A stretch of DNA of 64,000 bases from Scalesia atractyloides (lineage: Eukaryota > Streptophyta > Magnoliopsida > Asterales > Asteraceae), in contig CAMTDV010000002.1 in the NCBI GenBank assembly GCA_947069175.1, positions 10,470,988 to 10,534,987 of the forward strand, read 5' to 3'. The notes under the pieces were generated by a model. That model saw only the letters and a program-made list of their open reading frames with translations. It was not told the origin of the DNA and made no database searches. Made by a program: the position numbers and the translations under genes. Within the stretch, counting starts at the first letter, position 1. Each line of letters begins with the position of its first letter. This document shows, piece after piece, positions 45,681 to 57,165 of the stretch.

Positions 45681-46098
45681 TTGTAACCTTTCTTACCAAA
45701 ATTAATTATATTACAAATACTTTTATATCATCTTAAATCAAATAAATATGAATCATCTTTGTAAGGATATAATGATTCATACATAGATATAACTATAACT
45801 GCTTAGATAGTAATATCAAGAAATTTGAAGTATGTAAAAAGACTTTTATATAATAGTTTTAAAGAATAAAATTAAAAAGAACCTGTGTATTTATTTGTCT
45901 ATAAAAATATGTTTCTTTTTCGTTAAGTACTTTATATTTTAGATTTTATATCATTCTCTCTCTATTGATGCATATGTTATGATACGAGTAGACGAGTTCA
46001 AGTAATTGTGTGAATGTTACCTATTATCATACCCGTCTCACCTCGTATCTTTTCTCGTTGGTTATAGTTCATTCTATTTCCAGCGGTAACAAAAACTG

Positions 46099-46105
46099 CA
46101 CGTGT
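46099..46105 (+). promoter_or_regulatory. ABRE/G-box-like element upstream of the NAC pseudogene
   Basis: CACGTGT lies 210 bp before the NAC start codon. Such G-box elements mediate abscisic-acid response in stress NAC promoters, so it fits the ancestral gene type. One site alone is weak evidence. Confidence 0.4.
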
Positions 46106-46231
46106 ACGGTGAAGATTATATTAATGGCAAATACACAATATGATTTGGATTCATGCATTTGGAGCCTTGACACTTACAGATAAGGATAGCATCTCGGGTT
46201 ATATTTGTCATTAATACCCATCCACAATCTC

Positions 46232-46238
46232 TATAAAT
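46232..46238 (+). promoter_or_regulatory. TATA box of the NAC pseudogene
   Basis: TATAAAT sits 77 bp before the ATG, good spacing for a plant core promoter. It suggests the copy came as genomic DNA with its promoter rather than from mRNA. Confidence 0.55.
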
Positions 46239-46308
46239 ACCCACTCGTTTATTACTTTTTGATTTCACAACTCTTTCTCGGCCTCAGAACCACTAAATTG
46301 TCGGAATC

Positions 46309-47521
46309 ATGTTTGTACGGGTGCCGTTGACCGACCCAACGACTCAATTGTGTTTAGAGCCGGGATTCCGGTTTAACCCCACCGATGAGGAGCTTATAGT
46401 GCAGTACCTGTGTCCAAAAGTCACCGGTGACAATTTTCGGCTTCTAGTAATCGCAGATGTTGATTTGTATAAGTATGATCCATAGGAATTACCGAGTAAA
46501 TGCTTTGACTCCACATTTCATATGTATTTTGTTACATTTTGTCGTTATTGATTAACTGTGAAATTGTGTGATTGGTGGTAGGTAAGGCGATGTTTGGCGA
46601 GAACGAGTGGTACTTTTTTAGCCCTAGAGATAGAAAGTACCCGAACGGGACTAAACCTAATCCCGTTGTGGGGTCTGATTACTAGAAGGCCACCGGAACT
46701 GATAGGGTGATCATGTCGGGGAACCAGTAGTTGGAGTTACGAGGGTGTTGGTGTTCTACGTTGGTGAAGCTTAGAAAGGGTCCAAAACCAACTGGATTAT
46801 GCATGAATACCGGTTATCTGAGTCTTCGACAACGGATAATATCGGCTCTAGGGTACGTGAAGTTGTATGAATTCTAAAATCAATGCACTTTTTAAATGAA
46901 TATTTTCTAAAAAATTATGAAGATCGCTAAATATAAAACATGATGACATGCATTTATTGTTCATCAGTAATTACATTTTATAGTCAAGCCGCTTCTCCAC
47001 TCTTGTGTTTTGTTTTCTAGTTGGATGATTGGGTGCATTGTCGAATCTTCAAGAAGAGTTCAAGAATTGAGAAGATGATTTCTAGTGGTCCTAGTACCAA
47101 GCAGAGCCACGACTCTTTGGCAATGTCATCGCCATCCTCACCGTTCGACAAGGTCTTCAATTCACATCTGGACGACAAGTTTTTGAACTTTCCAACCAAC
47201 CATTGTGTGAAGACATTTAGCAAAGAAGCTGAGAAAATAGAAACTCAAAAATTTGATCCCAAGAACAAAGACTGGTTGAGTGTAGGTGCATTCACTTGTC
47301 CGGATCCGATCAACAATAACAGCCCGACAAATTCATCTTTAGTTGATTCGGTTTTCAATATACATATGAAGTATGTTCAGTCGTCGGGTGATGAAGTTCA
47401 AACCAGAATCCGAAGTCAGAGAATGGAAAACTCTAGTTATCTGACTTTACCAAGTTTTTTTCAATGCAATAGATCCATATGCTATCTGGAACCCAACCCA
47501 TCAGAGCAACTCGGGTTATAG
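46309..47521 (+). pseudogene. NAC-domain transcription factor, three-exon pseudogene
   Basis: Exon 1 (46309-46495), exon 2 (46582-46852) and exon 3 (47021-47521) keep the classical NAC gene structure, with GT-AG introns at the usual sites. Subdomains are recognisable: GFRFNPTDEELIVQYL (A), ADVDLYKYDP (B), EWYFFSPRDRKYPNG (C), KATGTDRVIM (D), LVFYVG and TNWIMHEYRL, then LDDWVHCRIFKK (E). Exon 3 adds a hydrophilic C-terminal region of about 150 residues, still open. NAC proteins bind CACG-type sites in the nucleus; the VQYLCPKV and LDDWV details resemble the stress-responsive RD26/ATAF-like groups. It is broken: TAG at 46483-46485 and 46683-46685, both where the family has Trp, TAG at 46728-46730, TAG at 46772-46774 and a frameshift near 46730. 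Introns are present, so it is not a retrocopy. Confidence 0.85.
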
Positions 47522-47622
47522 ACCATGAAAGTGAAACAGAAAAAGCAAGGTTAAATAAGTAGAGGGGGTTAAGTGTAAATTAATGTGTCTTTGGGGTAAG
47601 ATACAAATATTAGGAGTTTGGT

Positions 47623-47625
<3 letters not shown>

Positions 47626-47690
<65 letters not shown>
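47626..47690. repeat. (TA)n microsatellite
   Basis: About 65 bp of uninterrupted TA directly before foldback element C copy 2. Confidence 0.95.
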
Positions 47691-47695
<5 letters not shown>

Positions 47696-48159
47696 GAGTT
47701 CAAATGAGAAGAAAAATTTTTGTAATAATAAAAAGAATAACTTTTAAACCAATAGAAATTCTCAATTTACTTCATTTAATGTGTGTATTTAATATTATGA
47801 AAAACGGTATATAGGTAAATCTATAATTGTCATTAATTAGCTAATTAGTTAAACTTTTAACTTATTTTTTTAATATAGTTTTTCAAGATAAAATAATCTA
47901 TGGTGAAGGACAATTTTCGATATGTGTAGGATAAATTTTGAAATGTGTAGGATATTTTTACATGTGTGTAGGGTAAATTCTGATAAGTATAAGATATATG
48001 TAGGATGAATATTGAAAAGTGTAGGATATAAGATTTTTGTTTTATTAATGAGAGATGACATAATTAATTAGAGGAGTTATAAATTATTTAATGTTTTATC
48101 ATTATGCCCTTTCTTCTTTTTCTTCTCACAATATATTTCTTCTCAAATAAACCTTCCCC
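47691..48159. mobile_element. Foldback element family C, copy 2
   Basis: About 470 bp, start TTGGAGAGTTCAAATGAGAAG and end TTCTTCTCAAATAAACCTTCCCC. Closely matches 43341-43890 but with fewer internal GTGTAGGATAAATTTT units. (TA)n on the left, TATATA on the right. Confidence 0.75.
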
Positions 48160-48166
48160 TATATAT

Positions 48167-48595
48167 AGGGGAGGGTTATCTTGAGAACGCTAACTATTGC
48201 GAGAACAGTGAGAATGAATGAGAAAACCAATCAAAAACATTTTTTAATACAGTCGTCATTTTAATTAAAAATACAACATCAAAAAAAGAAATTACAACAT
48301 TAAATAATTCATTTCTCCTCTCAAAATCACTCTTATTGATTTTTTACACATTTGTAAATATAACAAATTTACACATGTGTAAATGGCAAACTTACACATG
48401 TGTAAATTTTCTTTATTTCCGAGTTCACGTAAATTTAAATGTGTAAATTAAATTTCTAGACTTGTATGCGAATAATAACGACAAGTGTAAAAAGAAATTT
48501 TGAATTTCACTTGATTTTTACAAAGTTCTAATGGTTATTTCATTCGTTCTCATGGTTTTTTGCGATATTTAGCGTTTTCATTTAAATCTTCCCCT
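48167..48595. mobile_element. Foldback element family D
   Basis: About 430 bp, start GGGGAGGGTTATCTTGAGAA and end TTTTCATTTAAATCTTCCCC as imperfect inverted ends; the GCTAACTATTGCGAGAAC left arm mirrors the TTTTGCGATATTTAGC right arm. The interior has ACACATGTGTAAAT palindromes. TATATA on both sides. Confidence 0.7.
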
Positions 48596-48609
48596 ATATA
48601 TATATATAA

Positions 48610-49391
48610 ATAATTAGAATTATTTGTGAACAACTTTTTTAGAGTGAATTGAGTGAACTAATCTTGGCCTTTGATCATTTTTCAGTGCTTTTAATTAAAA
48701 TTCATTGATTTTCCCATCTCTTAATTCTCTCTCTCTCTCTCTCACACACACATTTTTAATTATTTCTCTATTATTTTAATTATAAGATATTAAAGGGCTA
48801 TTGTTTATTTTTAAATAAAATCTTATGTTCTTTTTAAAATTAAATATTAAATCTAATTAAATTATGTTTTTTTACATATGTGTATACAGGTCAGTATTTG
48901 CAAAACTTATACACTTGAGTATAATTACATCTTGTTCCCACAGGTCGGTATAAACCAGATTTATACACATGTATATTTATAAACCATATTTATACACATG
49001 TGTATTATTCAAGTACATATGTGTATAAACTAACAACTGTGTATCTTGTATAAATTGATAGTTAGCGAGGCTGTACACATGTGTATAAACTAACATATGT
49101 GTATCTTATATAAAGTAATACTATCGAGACTGTACAGATGTGTATACACTAACAACTGTGTATCTTGTATATACGGAAACTAGCAAGATTTTAAGAATTT
49201 TGATTATATTATTTAATAAATGCAATTTACAAAAGACACAAATACCCTTCTGTTAATTAATTTAAAGGAAAGTTACAACATTATAATTACAATCTTGTCA
49301 TTGTTTAAAAATCTCTATATGATATAATCCAATGGCTCAGATTAGTTCACATAGTTCACTCTCAACCTAGTGTTCACTCTAAAACCCTACT
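48610..49391. mobile_element. Foldback element family E
   Basis: About 780 bp. The left arm ATTTGTGAACAAC, AGAGTGAATTGAGTGAACTA mirrors the right arm TTAGTTCACATAGTTCACTC, TGTTCACTCTAAAACCCTAC. The interior contains CT-microsatellite (CTCTCTCTCT near 48727) and three ~60-bp tandem units at about 49016-49190 (ATGTGTATAAACTAACA, TGTGTATCTT). Confidence 0.7.
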
Positions 49392-49439
49392 ATATAAATA
49401 TAAATATAAATATAAATGTATATATATATATATATGTGT

Positions 49440-49513
49440 GTGTGTGTGGCTCAGACTAGTTTACATAGTTCACTCTCAACCTAGTGTTTACTCTAAAACC
49501 ATACCCTATATAA

Positions 49514-49545
<32 letters not shown>

Positions 49546-49660
49546 GATTAGGATCATTTATGAACAACTTTATATATATATATATATATATATATGATTA
49601 AGATCATTTATGAACAACTTTTTGAGAGGGAACTGAGTGAACTAACCTTGACTTTTGATA
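49440..49660. repeat. Three fragments of foldback family E between (TA)n tracts
   Basis: 49447-49506 repeats the right arm of family E (GGCTCAGACTAGTTTACATA). 49543-49571 and 49595-49660 repeat the left arm (GATCATTTATGAACAACTTT). Each is bounded by TATATATA. Confidence 0.7.
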
Positions 49661-49949
49661 TTTTTATATATATAAAGTGTGTGTATGTGTGTGATACACA
49701 TGGGTTAGGATGTGTGGTACGCTGTGGATAGTCCACAGTCCAATTTTTGTTTTTTTTTTCCTTTTGTTTCTATATATAATGGTGAATATTTTAGTGGGTG
49801 GTTTTTAGTTTACAATCCTAAAATAAAATTTGATGAAAGCCAACCAATGTGGAAAAAAAACACCTGTTTGAACATGTATGTGATCGATATTTATATACCT
49901 GGTGATAAACTAAATATACTAATATCGTATAACTTTTAGAAATATATTA

Positions 49950-50330
49950 AGGCTTTGGTTTAAATGAGAACCATCATGAGTTGTGAGAACCATGAGAATT
50001 CCTACTTCCTGCGCGAGTTGGGCCACATTTTTTTTGCACAAACGTAGATGAAAATATTATAAACACATCTGTAATAAAAGGAAAAAAAATTTCAAGTGGG
50101 TAGTTTGGCATGATGCAAGTTTTGTTTACGCGCTGATGTAAATTTTGGTATGACGATAAATATTTTTTAGACTTCATGTAAACTTGTTTATGCGGCATTT
50201 TTTTTAAAAAATTTGCTGAAACAAGTGATTTTTTTTAAGATTTTTGAGAAAAAAAATTGGAAAAACCTTTTGGATGTGCTAGTTCTCATTCTCAAAATTC
50301 AAGATGGTTCTCATTTTAACCTGACCTTAT
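49950..50330. mobile_element. Foldback element family F, copy 2
   Basis: About 380 bp, start GGCTTTGGTTTAAATGAGAA and end TTCTCATTTTAACCTGACCT as inverted ends. GAGTTGTGAGAACCATGAG and CGCGAGTTGGGCCACA match the reverse complement of 28965-29304. Confidence 0.65.
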
Positions 50331-51344
50331 TAAGTAATATTTAAAACTTTTGAAGAACTTAAAAATGATGACAATGTGATATTTAAACTCAGGTGTTGAG
50401 ATGAACTTAAGATCAAGTTTGGGTGATTAGATTTTGAATAACTGACGTTTAGCATCTAAGATTACAAACACGAATCCTCAATATACTCATAATAGAACAC
50501 ACAAGCCTAAAGATCAGTGAGTAGTAGATATTAGATGAGATAAAACTTAGAATGAAATATAGGTTTATAATGTAACCAAGAATAAGGCATAATATTACAA
50601 TTCAGACATATCATTAAGGATACCAAAATTCGTACTACATTGCATCATACAAATAGCATCTCTAGTGACTTTATGCATAATCTGATGTGATTATTATAAT
50701 CACATGTTAAACTAGTCAAACTTTTATAATCTCTTTCCATTGATTATAGAAACGTTATATAGTGTTAAAAAGAGTAGATATTAAATACCTTTGATATAAT
50801 AATGTATAATATATAGATAATATAATAATACACATATATAAATGTTTGTTCAGTAAAAGGGGTGACAATTGTGTATTCACCATCCAGCTAAACATTAGAG
50901 AAATTTGGAGTTTTTATTTTCTTTAATAACATTGTATTAATGCAAATGAGATTTTAATAATCTAAGTTTTTAACCACTGGTCAATAATAATACATATTCT
51001 TAACTTACACTTTTTATGGGCAATACAACTATTTTCTCTGCCCTTGATGAACAATTTACATTTTTTATCCAAATCAAATGGTGCATATTGTTTTGAAACC
51101 ACATAAAGAGTTGATGTACGTTGCATTAGAGTTACTTTTCCTTTAGTCACATTGACGGAATGCATTATTTGTGGCTCATGGTTGTTTGTATTATTAAAAT
51201 CTAATTACCATTTGTAACATAAAATCTAATAGATTAAACTGTTTTAAAAGTACATTTGTAATTCATTTTCCTACAAAAGTATTATTATTTTTCTTTGATT
51301 ACTTCATTATTCACTTTTCATAATCCCAATTGATATAATATTCT
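50331..51344. other. AT-rich DNA, no gene
   Basis: A 67-codon minus-strand frame (50962-51165) has no recognisable family. Nothing else stands out. Confidence 0.4.
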
Positions 51345-51640
51345 TTTTCAAGTAATTTACGTAGATCACACTTACGGTTACTTGGATTTTTGAAATTGGT
51401 CCTATGATTCATTATGACAAAAGTGAACACTCATCACATGTTGCTCACACTGTTCATCTATTACGGACTTAATCTCTTTCTTAATCGATATTTCCTTTTA
51501 ATATCAAATCCATTGCATGCCTCTTGCACGAAGGTATTGTTGTTTTTTCATCTCTTCTCCTCTATCTCTTTTAATAGATGACATCTTTTATCTTATTCAC
51601 TATCTCTTTAAATTACTTTACCAATTAAAACATGCTTATT
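51345..51640. repeat. Unnamed dispersed repeat R, copy 3
   Basis: Same phrase order as 44400-44830: CACACTTACGG, GAAATTGGTCCTATGATTC, CATCACATGTTGCTCACA, TTACGGACTTAATCTCTTTC, TTTTCATCTCTTCTCC, AATAGATGACATC. Confidence 0.5.
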
Positions 51641-51750
51641 TGTTGTCATTTAAAAAATGTAAATAAAAAGTTTTTATTAATGAATCCGTATAATACACAA
51701 GATAATAACCTATTATTTAACAAAACGACAACAAAAATTATAATACACAA

Positions 51751-52010
51751 GACAATAACCTAGTATTTGACAAAATGACCCAAAAATAAATTAAGAACCT
51801 AACTATGTATAGAATTTTCTTAAATTAAACTAACAAACAATAAGTAAAAGACCTAAAATTAATTATGTACTTCGGACATAGTCAATAACTTAGTATTTGA
51901 CAAAATCACCCAAAAAAAGTTAAGAACCTAACTATGTATACAATTTCTTAAATTAAACTAACAAACAATAAGTAAAAGACCTAAAATTAATTATGTACTT
52001 CGGCCATAGT
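51751..52010 (+). repeat. 130-bp tandem duplication
   Basis: 51751-51880 and 51881-52010 match almost base for base (CAATAACCTAGTATTTGACA; GTAAAAGACCTAAAATTAAT; ATTATGTACTTCGG). Confidence 0.9.
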
Positions 52011-52540
52011 GTCCTGTGCAATCCTTTAATATTAATTAAATTTAAAATTTTCATATTCGAAAAAAAATAAGAAGTTTGATGGAAAAAAAAGGTTAAAGGT
52101 TACTTCAGTATTAAATTTAACTAGGTTTCTTTACGTCGCGTTTTTGTTGCGAAATGGAATAAATGATGATTTAAAACAAACATTATTTAAAAATGAAGCA
52201 TGTTGTTTAGAAAGCCCAACCGTTAGGAACGATTCAGTTTATCATCGTACCATTTTACGCTACCAAACAAATACTCTATTTTGAATACAACTTCGTTTTT
52301 AATAAAACTTATACCAGTCGAGGGTAAAAATAAAGTACAACTACGTACTTAAGTTTTTAGAAAAAAAAAATTACGAATGTAAGTTACTAAAGAAATATTA
52401 AAATAACGGATAAAGTAAAGATGATTTAAAAAAATTATTAAAAATAAAAAATAAATGACAAAGAATATATGATTTTAGAAAAGGAAAAAATGAAAATATG
52501 TGAAAACTAAATATCTTATTAAACTATGATATATTAAAAT
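52011..52540. other. AT-rich DNA, no gene
   Basis: No reading frame of note; poly-A-rich patches. Ends with the AAAAT target duplication of the solo LTR (52536-52540). Confidence 0.4.
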
Positions 52541-54933
52541 TGTGACAACCCATACTTTCGATGTTAGCGTCATCTAATTTCTTGATCTTAAATTACGTGT
52601 TATTATAATTCACGTTTTGTTACACACACTTTTAATTGTTATATGTTATAAGGTTATAATAATCCAAACGCTCATTACACAAGGCTAACAACTCGAAACT
52701 CAAAACCGCACCCCATATGTTGTTTAATTACGGTTCATGCAAGCTCAGCCCGAACACCCCCATTCGGCCCAGGCGTGGCCCAACACCCAAACCACCACCT
52801 CCTCCTCTCTTGTTCTCGCCCTACATCGGCCCACCTCCCCTCTTCTCTTTACTCTCGGCCCAAGCACCTCTCAAGCCCAAACTACCCAAGCCCAAACCCT
52901 CATATCTACGTACATGTGTTGTGTCTGTGTAGTTGTGAATAAAAAAAACTAGCTCCCTCTTCCCTCCTAGGTGATCGACGGCAACCCCCCTTTTCCCCTG
53001 ATCGCGACTTCCCCTCTCACTCGAACTCTCTCCCTCTCGCACTCCATCTCTCGATTAGTATAGTTATTGTTTTGGTTTGAAGTTCTTTTAGTGCATGGCT
53101 GTGTTTATGTTGATTTAAGGCGTTAATGTGAATGCTTGTAAATTAGGTTGCTAGAAATCATGTTTAAATGATGTTTTGATCGTATAGGTACTTGATTATA
53201 AACGAGGGGTTTGTATGCGGATTGAAACTTATTGTTGATGATAGTATGGAATGTTCATGTGCGATTTGTTTTAAGTTAATATGTGTTCTAGGGTTTGTGA
53301 GAATCAAGTAATGATGCTTAATATTTTCGAATATGTTTGTATACGTATATGTATATGAATTAGGGTTTAAATTCTTGATGTTTGATCATGTTAAATAGGA
53401 TATAAACAACGCATGACCTGTTGTGATTAAGGTTTATATGTCGTATCGTTTGTGGATTCGGGTAACGAAAACAGTAAGTTGTCCAACAATTATAGTCGAC
53501 TTCAGTTGGCTGTAACCGGGTCATAATTTAACAAAAACTGGATTTTCTTGAGTCTATAATGTGGTATTTCGAAAGACGCTTCTAATGGCGCTAGAATTAT
53601 AATTTTTGGACGTTGTTTGATATTTTAAATAAATTATTTCGTTTCAGCAATTAGAGCTGCATTTTTCTACAGATTTTTTGTTGTGTTTTACGTTATATCT
53701 GGGTGAATAATTGGAGTTTGAATATGAAATTTGTACAGTAGTTAGTCTTAGGTTTCGTTATAAATCTCCAAGTGGAATCAGGTCATCGGGAAAATAAGGA
53801 TTTTTAACTAAATTTTTCCGTACACTGCAGTCAGAAAGTGACGATTCTGGACACTGCAGAGGATTGTTATGCATGACTCTAAGTTATAAAGTGTCGAACT
53901 TGTTACTTTTAGTGTTCGAACATGCTTAATGATTGTGCAAATGGTGTATAGCACGTCGTATGTTATATTGGAACATGTGTTTGAAAACTACATGGTAAGA
54001 TATTTGTGACAACTTGTACGCATGTTATTTGTTAGATTCGTATAGGACTTACGTGAAATTACATAAACAACCCTTAATATTCTTGGTAACCATAATAGGA
54101 CGTGGTTGACTGTTCTAGCTCGTATAACTTAACCTGTCGAGCTAATCTAAGGTGAGTTCACACATTTACTAAAAGCATGCATTCCCGAGTATTGGGAACC
54201 ACACTATCCCTGGATTGGAACCGCCTAGTATTCTTGGATTGGAATACTGCTAAACAAATACTGTAATTTATATTTCATGTCTTTAGCGGACTAAACGAAC
54301 TCTATCTGAAAGTCCCCACGCATTATACCAATTAGTTGTCGGGTTTAGCAAACGGGGTATAGTTAATAGTGCTATTAGGTTCGACAAACCTCACACCATG
54401 CTGGGAGCCGAGCGTAAACTATTGACCTTGACACCTTGTTAATGATGATAGACATCGACATGGGGCACAACAACTACAACAGTCAAGTTCTCAGTACTAC
54501 ACAGTTTAGTAGCTTAACGATGGGTTAGCTACCCATGACATGTCTTATAAAACTAAAGTATTTAATCAAACTTATTTTTGTAACAACAATGAAAATTGTG
54601 AACTCAACTTTATGTTGACACACTATTACATGATTTGCAGGTCGTTAGTTATAGCTATGTACGGACGTTGCAATCAGCTGGAGTGTGTGGTTCGTAAAGC
54701 CTTATGTTTCGTACATTTATTAAACTTGTGGTTTTAAGTTTATGATGGGTTTACTTTATTTTTCCGTTGCTAACTTAAACTATGTTTTTGGACTTTTAAA
54801 CATTGATCACTAATTGTGTTGATTGTGTGGATTTTTCAACTTAAATAATTGGTTCAACATGATTAGTGGCTAGATCCTGTTCAGTCGCACGCCTCACGGT
54901 AAAACCCTACATGTGAAATTTGAGTGTGTGAAA
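52541..54933 (+). repeat. Solo LTR, Ty3/gypsy-type, with target duplication
   Basis: It starts TGTGACAACCCATAC and ends TTTGAGTGTGTGA, with the usual terminal CA lost. AAAAT flanks both sides (52536-52540 and 54934-54938). Its last 100 bp (GATTAGTGGCTAGATCCTG, CAGTCGCACGCCTCACGG) and its 54180-54480 part match the minus-strand LTR at 58114-60794, so they are one family. No primer site, gag or pol adjoins, so it is a solo LTR left by recombination. A proline-rich 71-codon frame at 52717-52932 is not a known protein. Confidence 0.8.
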
Positions 54934-54938
54934 AAATA

Positions 54939-57059
54939 ATAAAATATTAAAAAGCTATATATTCTTCTAAATATATAATTACTATTAACGGTCCTTCGAA
55001 AACTATATATATAATATATTTTGTATTCAGGAAAAAAATAATAGGTTCGGTGAAGAATAAAAGTATTGGGAAAAAAAAGGTCTGGTTAAAAATAAAAAGA
55101 TTAAAGATGAAGGGTGGGGTTTATAAAAGAGTCAATAATGAGATATATTTGACACATTATAAGGAAAGAATGAGATATATTTTGCATATTTTGAGGAATA
55201 GAATAATAATAAGGTGGTTATGATTTAGGCGAGAAACACAATTAGAGAGTTCCTAAGAGACTGCATGTGTCCTCAATAGAGTTTCTTTTATTATATATAC
55301 AGATAGAATAGTAACATATTGTTGTTTATTGTGTTGTACTTCATGCATGGAGAGTTTTCAAAAAACATTGATTTATCATTTTTAATACAAAGGATTTTAT
55401 TTTTTGCATTTTAACTCATTTGATTTTTTTTTACTTTTAGTCCAAAGTTTTTCATATTTTGCAGTTTAACCCCATCACCTTTTTATTTTTAACTTTGGTC
55501 CCCCTTACTTTTCATCTTTCACGAGTTTTTTTGTTTTATGTTTTGTTTCAAATTTTGCTAGTTAACATGCCTCAACGTGCGTTCGAGGTTCAACGTTTTT
55601 TCGTCTATTTTTTCCAGTTTAACAGGCCTCTCACAACGCGTCTATTTTTTCACATTTGACAGGTTCATAGCAATTCGCGGGTCCTAGATCGACTTAGTTA
55701 TTCTATTCTATGTTTTACGCTTCGGTCTAATTTCTTAGCATTAACACGCCGCAACAGGCTACATGGTTCAACGATCTACATCTGCTTTTCGTTCGGGGTT
55801 TTTTTCATTTTTTATTTTTTTTATTTTTAGGAGTTATTCTGATGTTGGTGGCCGCTGAATGGTGTGGCATGATGCTACATTGGCATGATTTACGACATTT
55901 TAACTTATTAGCTTTTACTAATAATTAGTTTTTCTAGTTTACCCCAATACTTCCTTTAATTAAAAACTAATTTTTTTACGTGCATATTTTTATGTACGTG
56001 TTAGTATAAATTCGATTTACTATACATTTCAACGTAGTTTTTTTTTTTGAAAATGAGTCAGGTCGAATATAAGACGCTTTCGTTTAAAAAAAACATTTTT
56101 TACTTGCATATTTTTATGTATGCTTCAGAATAAATTCAAGTTGGTCAACGTCTCGATGTGAACTTCTTTGGGAAACAAGTTAGATGAAATATAATATGTT
56201 TTCGTGATTATTTTATGTATGTTTCATAAATTTTTTTTGAACTGAGTGGAGTCAAATTGTGGTTTCCTTTTTCCATTTTTTCAAAATCTCTAATTTGACC
56301 CTTTTGATTACACGGGTCAGATTTTCCTTTATACCCGTTAAGTTTTCTATGTATAAGCCGGGTCATATGATACGTTATAATTATACGGTATAAACTCGAT
56401 TTACTTTACGTTTTGATCCAATCGCAATACTTATATAGGTTACATTGTGTACAACCGGAGACGCCAAAAATGGTTAAAGCATCACATCACATTTAGACTA
56501 ATCTATTCAATGTTTATGATGTATCCGCGCCGCAATACGCGCGTCGTATTGCTTGTTTTTTTTAATTGAAAAATTAATATGTTACATGATTACCAGTGTT
56601 TGTATTCTTCGTCACATTGTGCAGGCACCGTCTAGTATATATTATACGTCTATACTAACGTCTTCATGGTTCGTTTGTACTCAACATTCTAAACTAATTT
56701 TTTTTGGTCTGCTATGTCAAGTTTTTTAAATGACAAGAGTGTTTTCATTTCGTAGCATTTAGTTTAATCGATGTAGAACACATGTTGATGTCCTTTTACG
56801 TATATCATGACCTTTTTTAGGGTTTTTTCTTTGAGTTGCTATAGGGTGTGTCAGTACCGAATATAAAAGGTATTGATCAATTTCTTACTAAAACACGTGA
56901 GGTAATCTAAGTAGTTAATAATAAAATCTTTTGAGTTCACAGACTAAGACTTAATAATATTGACTTAAGCGATGAGTAAAAAAAGTTAAATCTTATATTA
57001 AAAACCGTTACAAAGATAGATGATGTGAACTCTTAAACCTATACAGCTTCATTCTTTGC
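54939..57059. other. Dispersed repeats and T-rich DNA, no gene
   Basis: 55370-55800 is T-rich with repeated TTTAAC and TTGCAGTTTAAC-type phrases. 55990-56200 matches 27380-27545 in style (GAAAATGAGTCAGGTCGAAT). 56528-56560 has a CG-rich hairpin-like patch (CGCAATACGCGCGTCGTATTG). No transposase seen. Confidence 0.4.
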
Positions 57060-57165
57060 CAATTTAGATCTAGCCTATTTGGTAGAGACACTTGTTTCTT
57101 AGAGGAAAGGTCCTAGGATCAAACCTAGGCAAGGGGAGTAGAGGATTTTGTATTATTTTGTGTAA
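57060..57165 (+). repeat. SINE-like tRNA-derived unit
   Basis: A-box-like TAGCCTATTTGG (57071-57082) and B-box-like GGATCAAACC (57116-57125) are 33 bases apart. The B box is enclosed by CCTAG/CTAGG pairing as in a T arm. The tail is T-rich (TTTTGTATTATTTTGTG). The layout fits a short SINE head; no target duplication resolved. Confidence 0.45.

Noticed and set aside
52717..53042. Overlapping proline-rich frames on both strands
   Set aside because: Lie inside a solo LTR, in a C-rich patch open in several frames; no domain.
56528..56640. Helitron 3' end (CG-rich hairpin)
   Set aside because: The hairpin-like CGCAATACGCGCG patch is not followed by a clear CTRR end at the right distance, and no matching 5' end was found.
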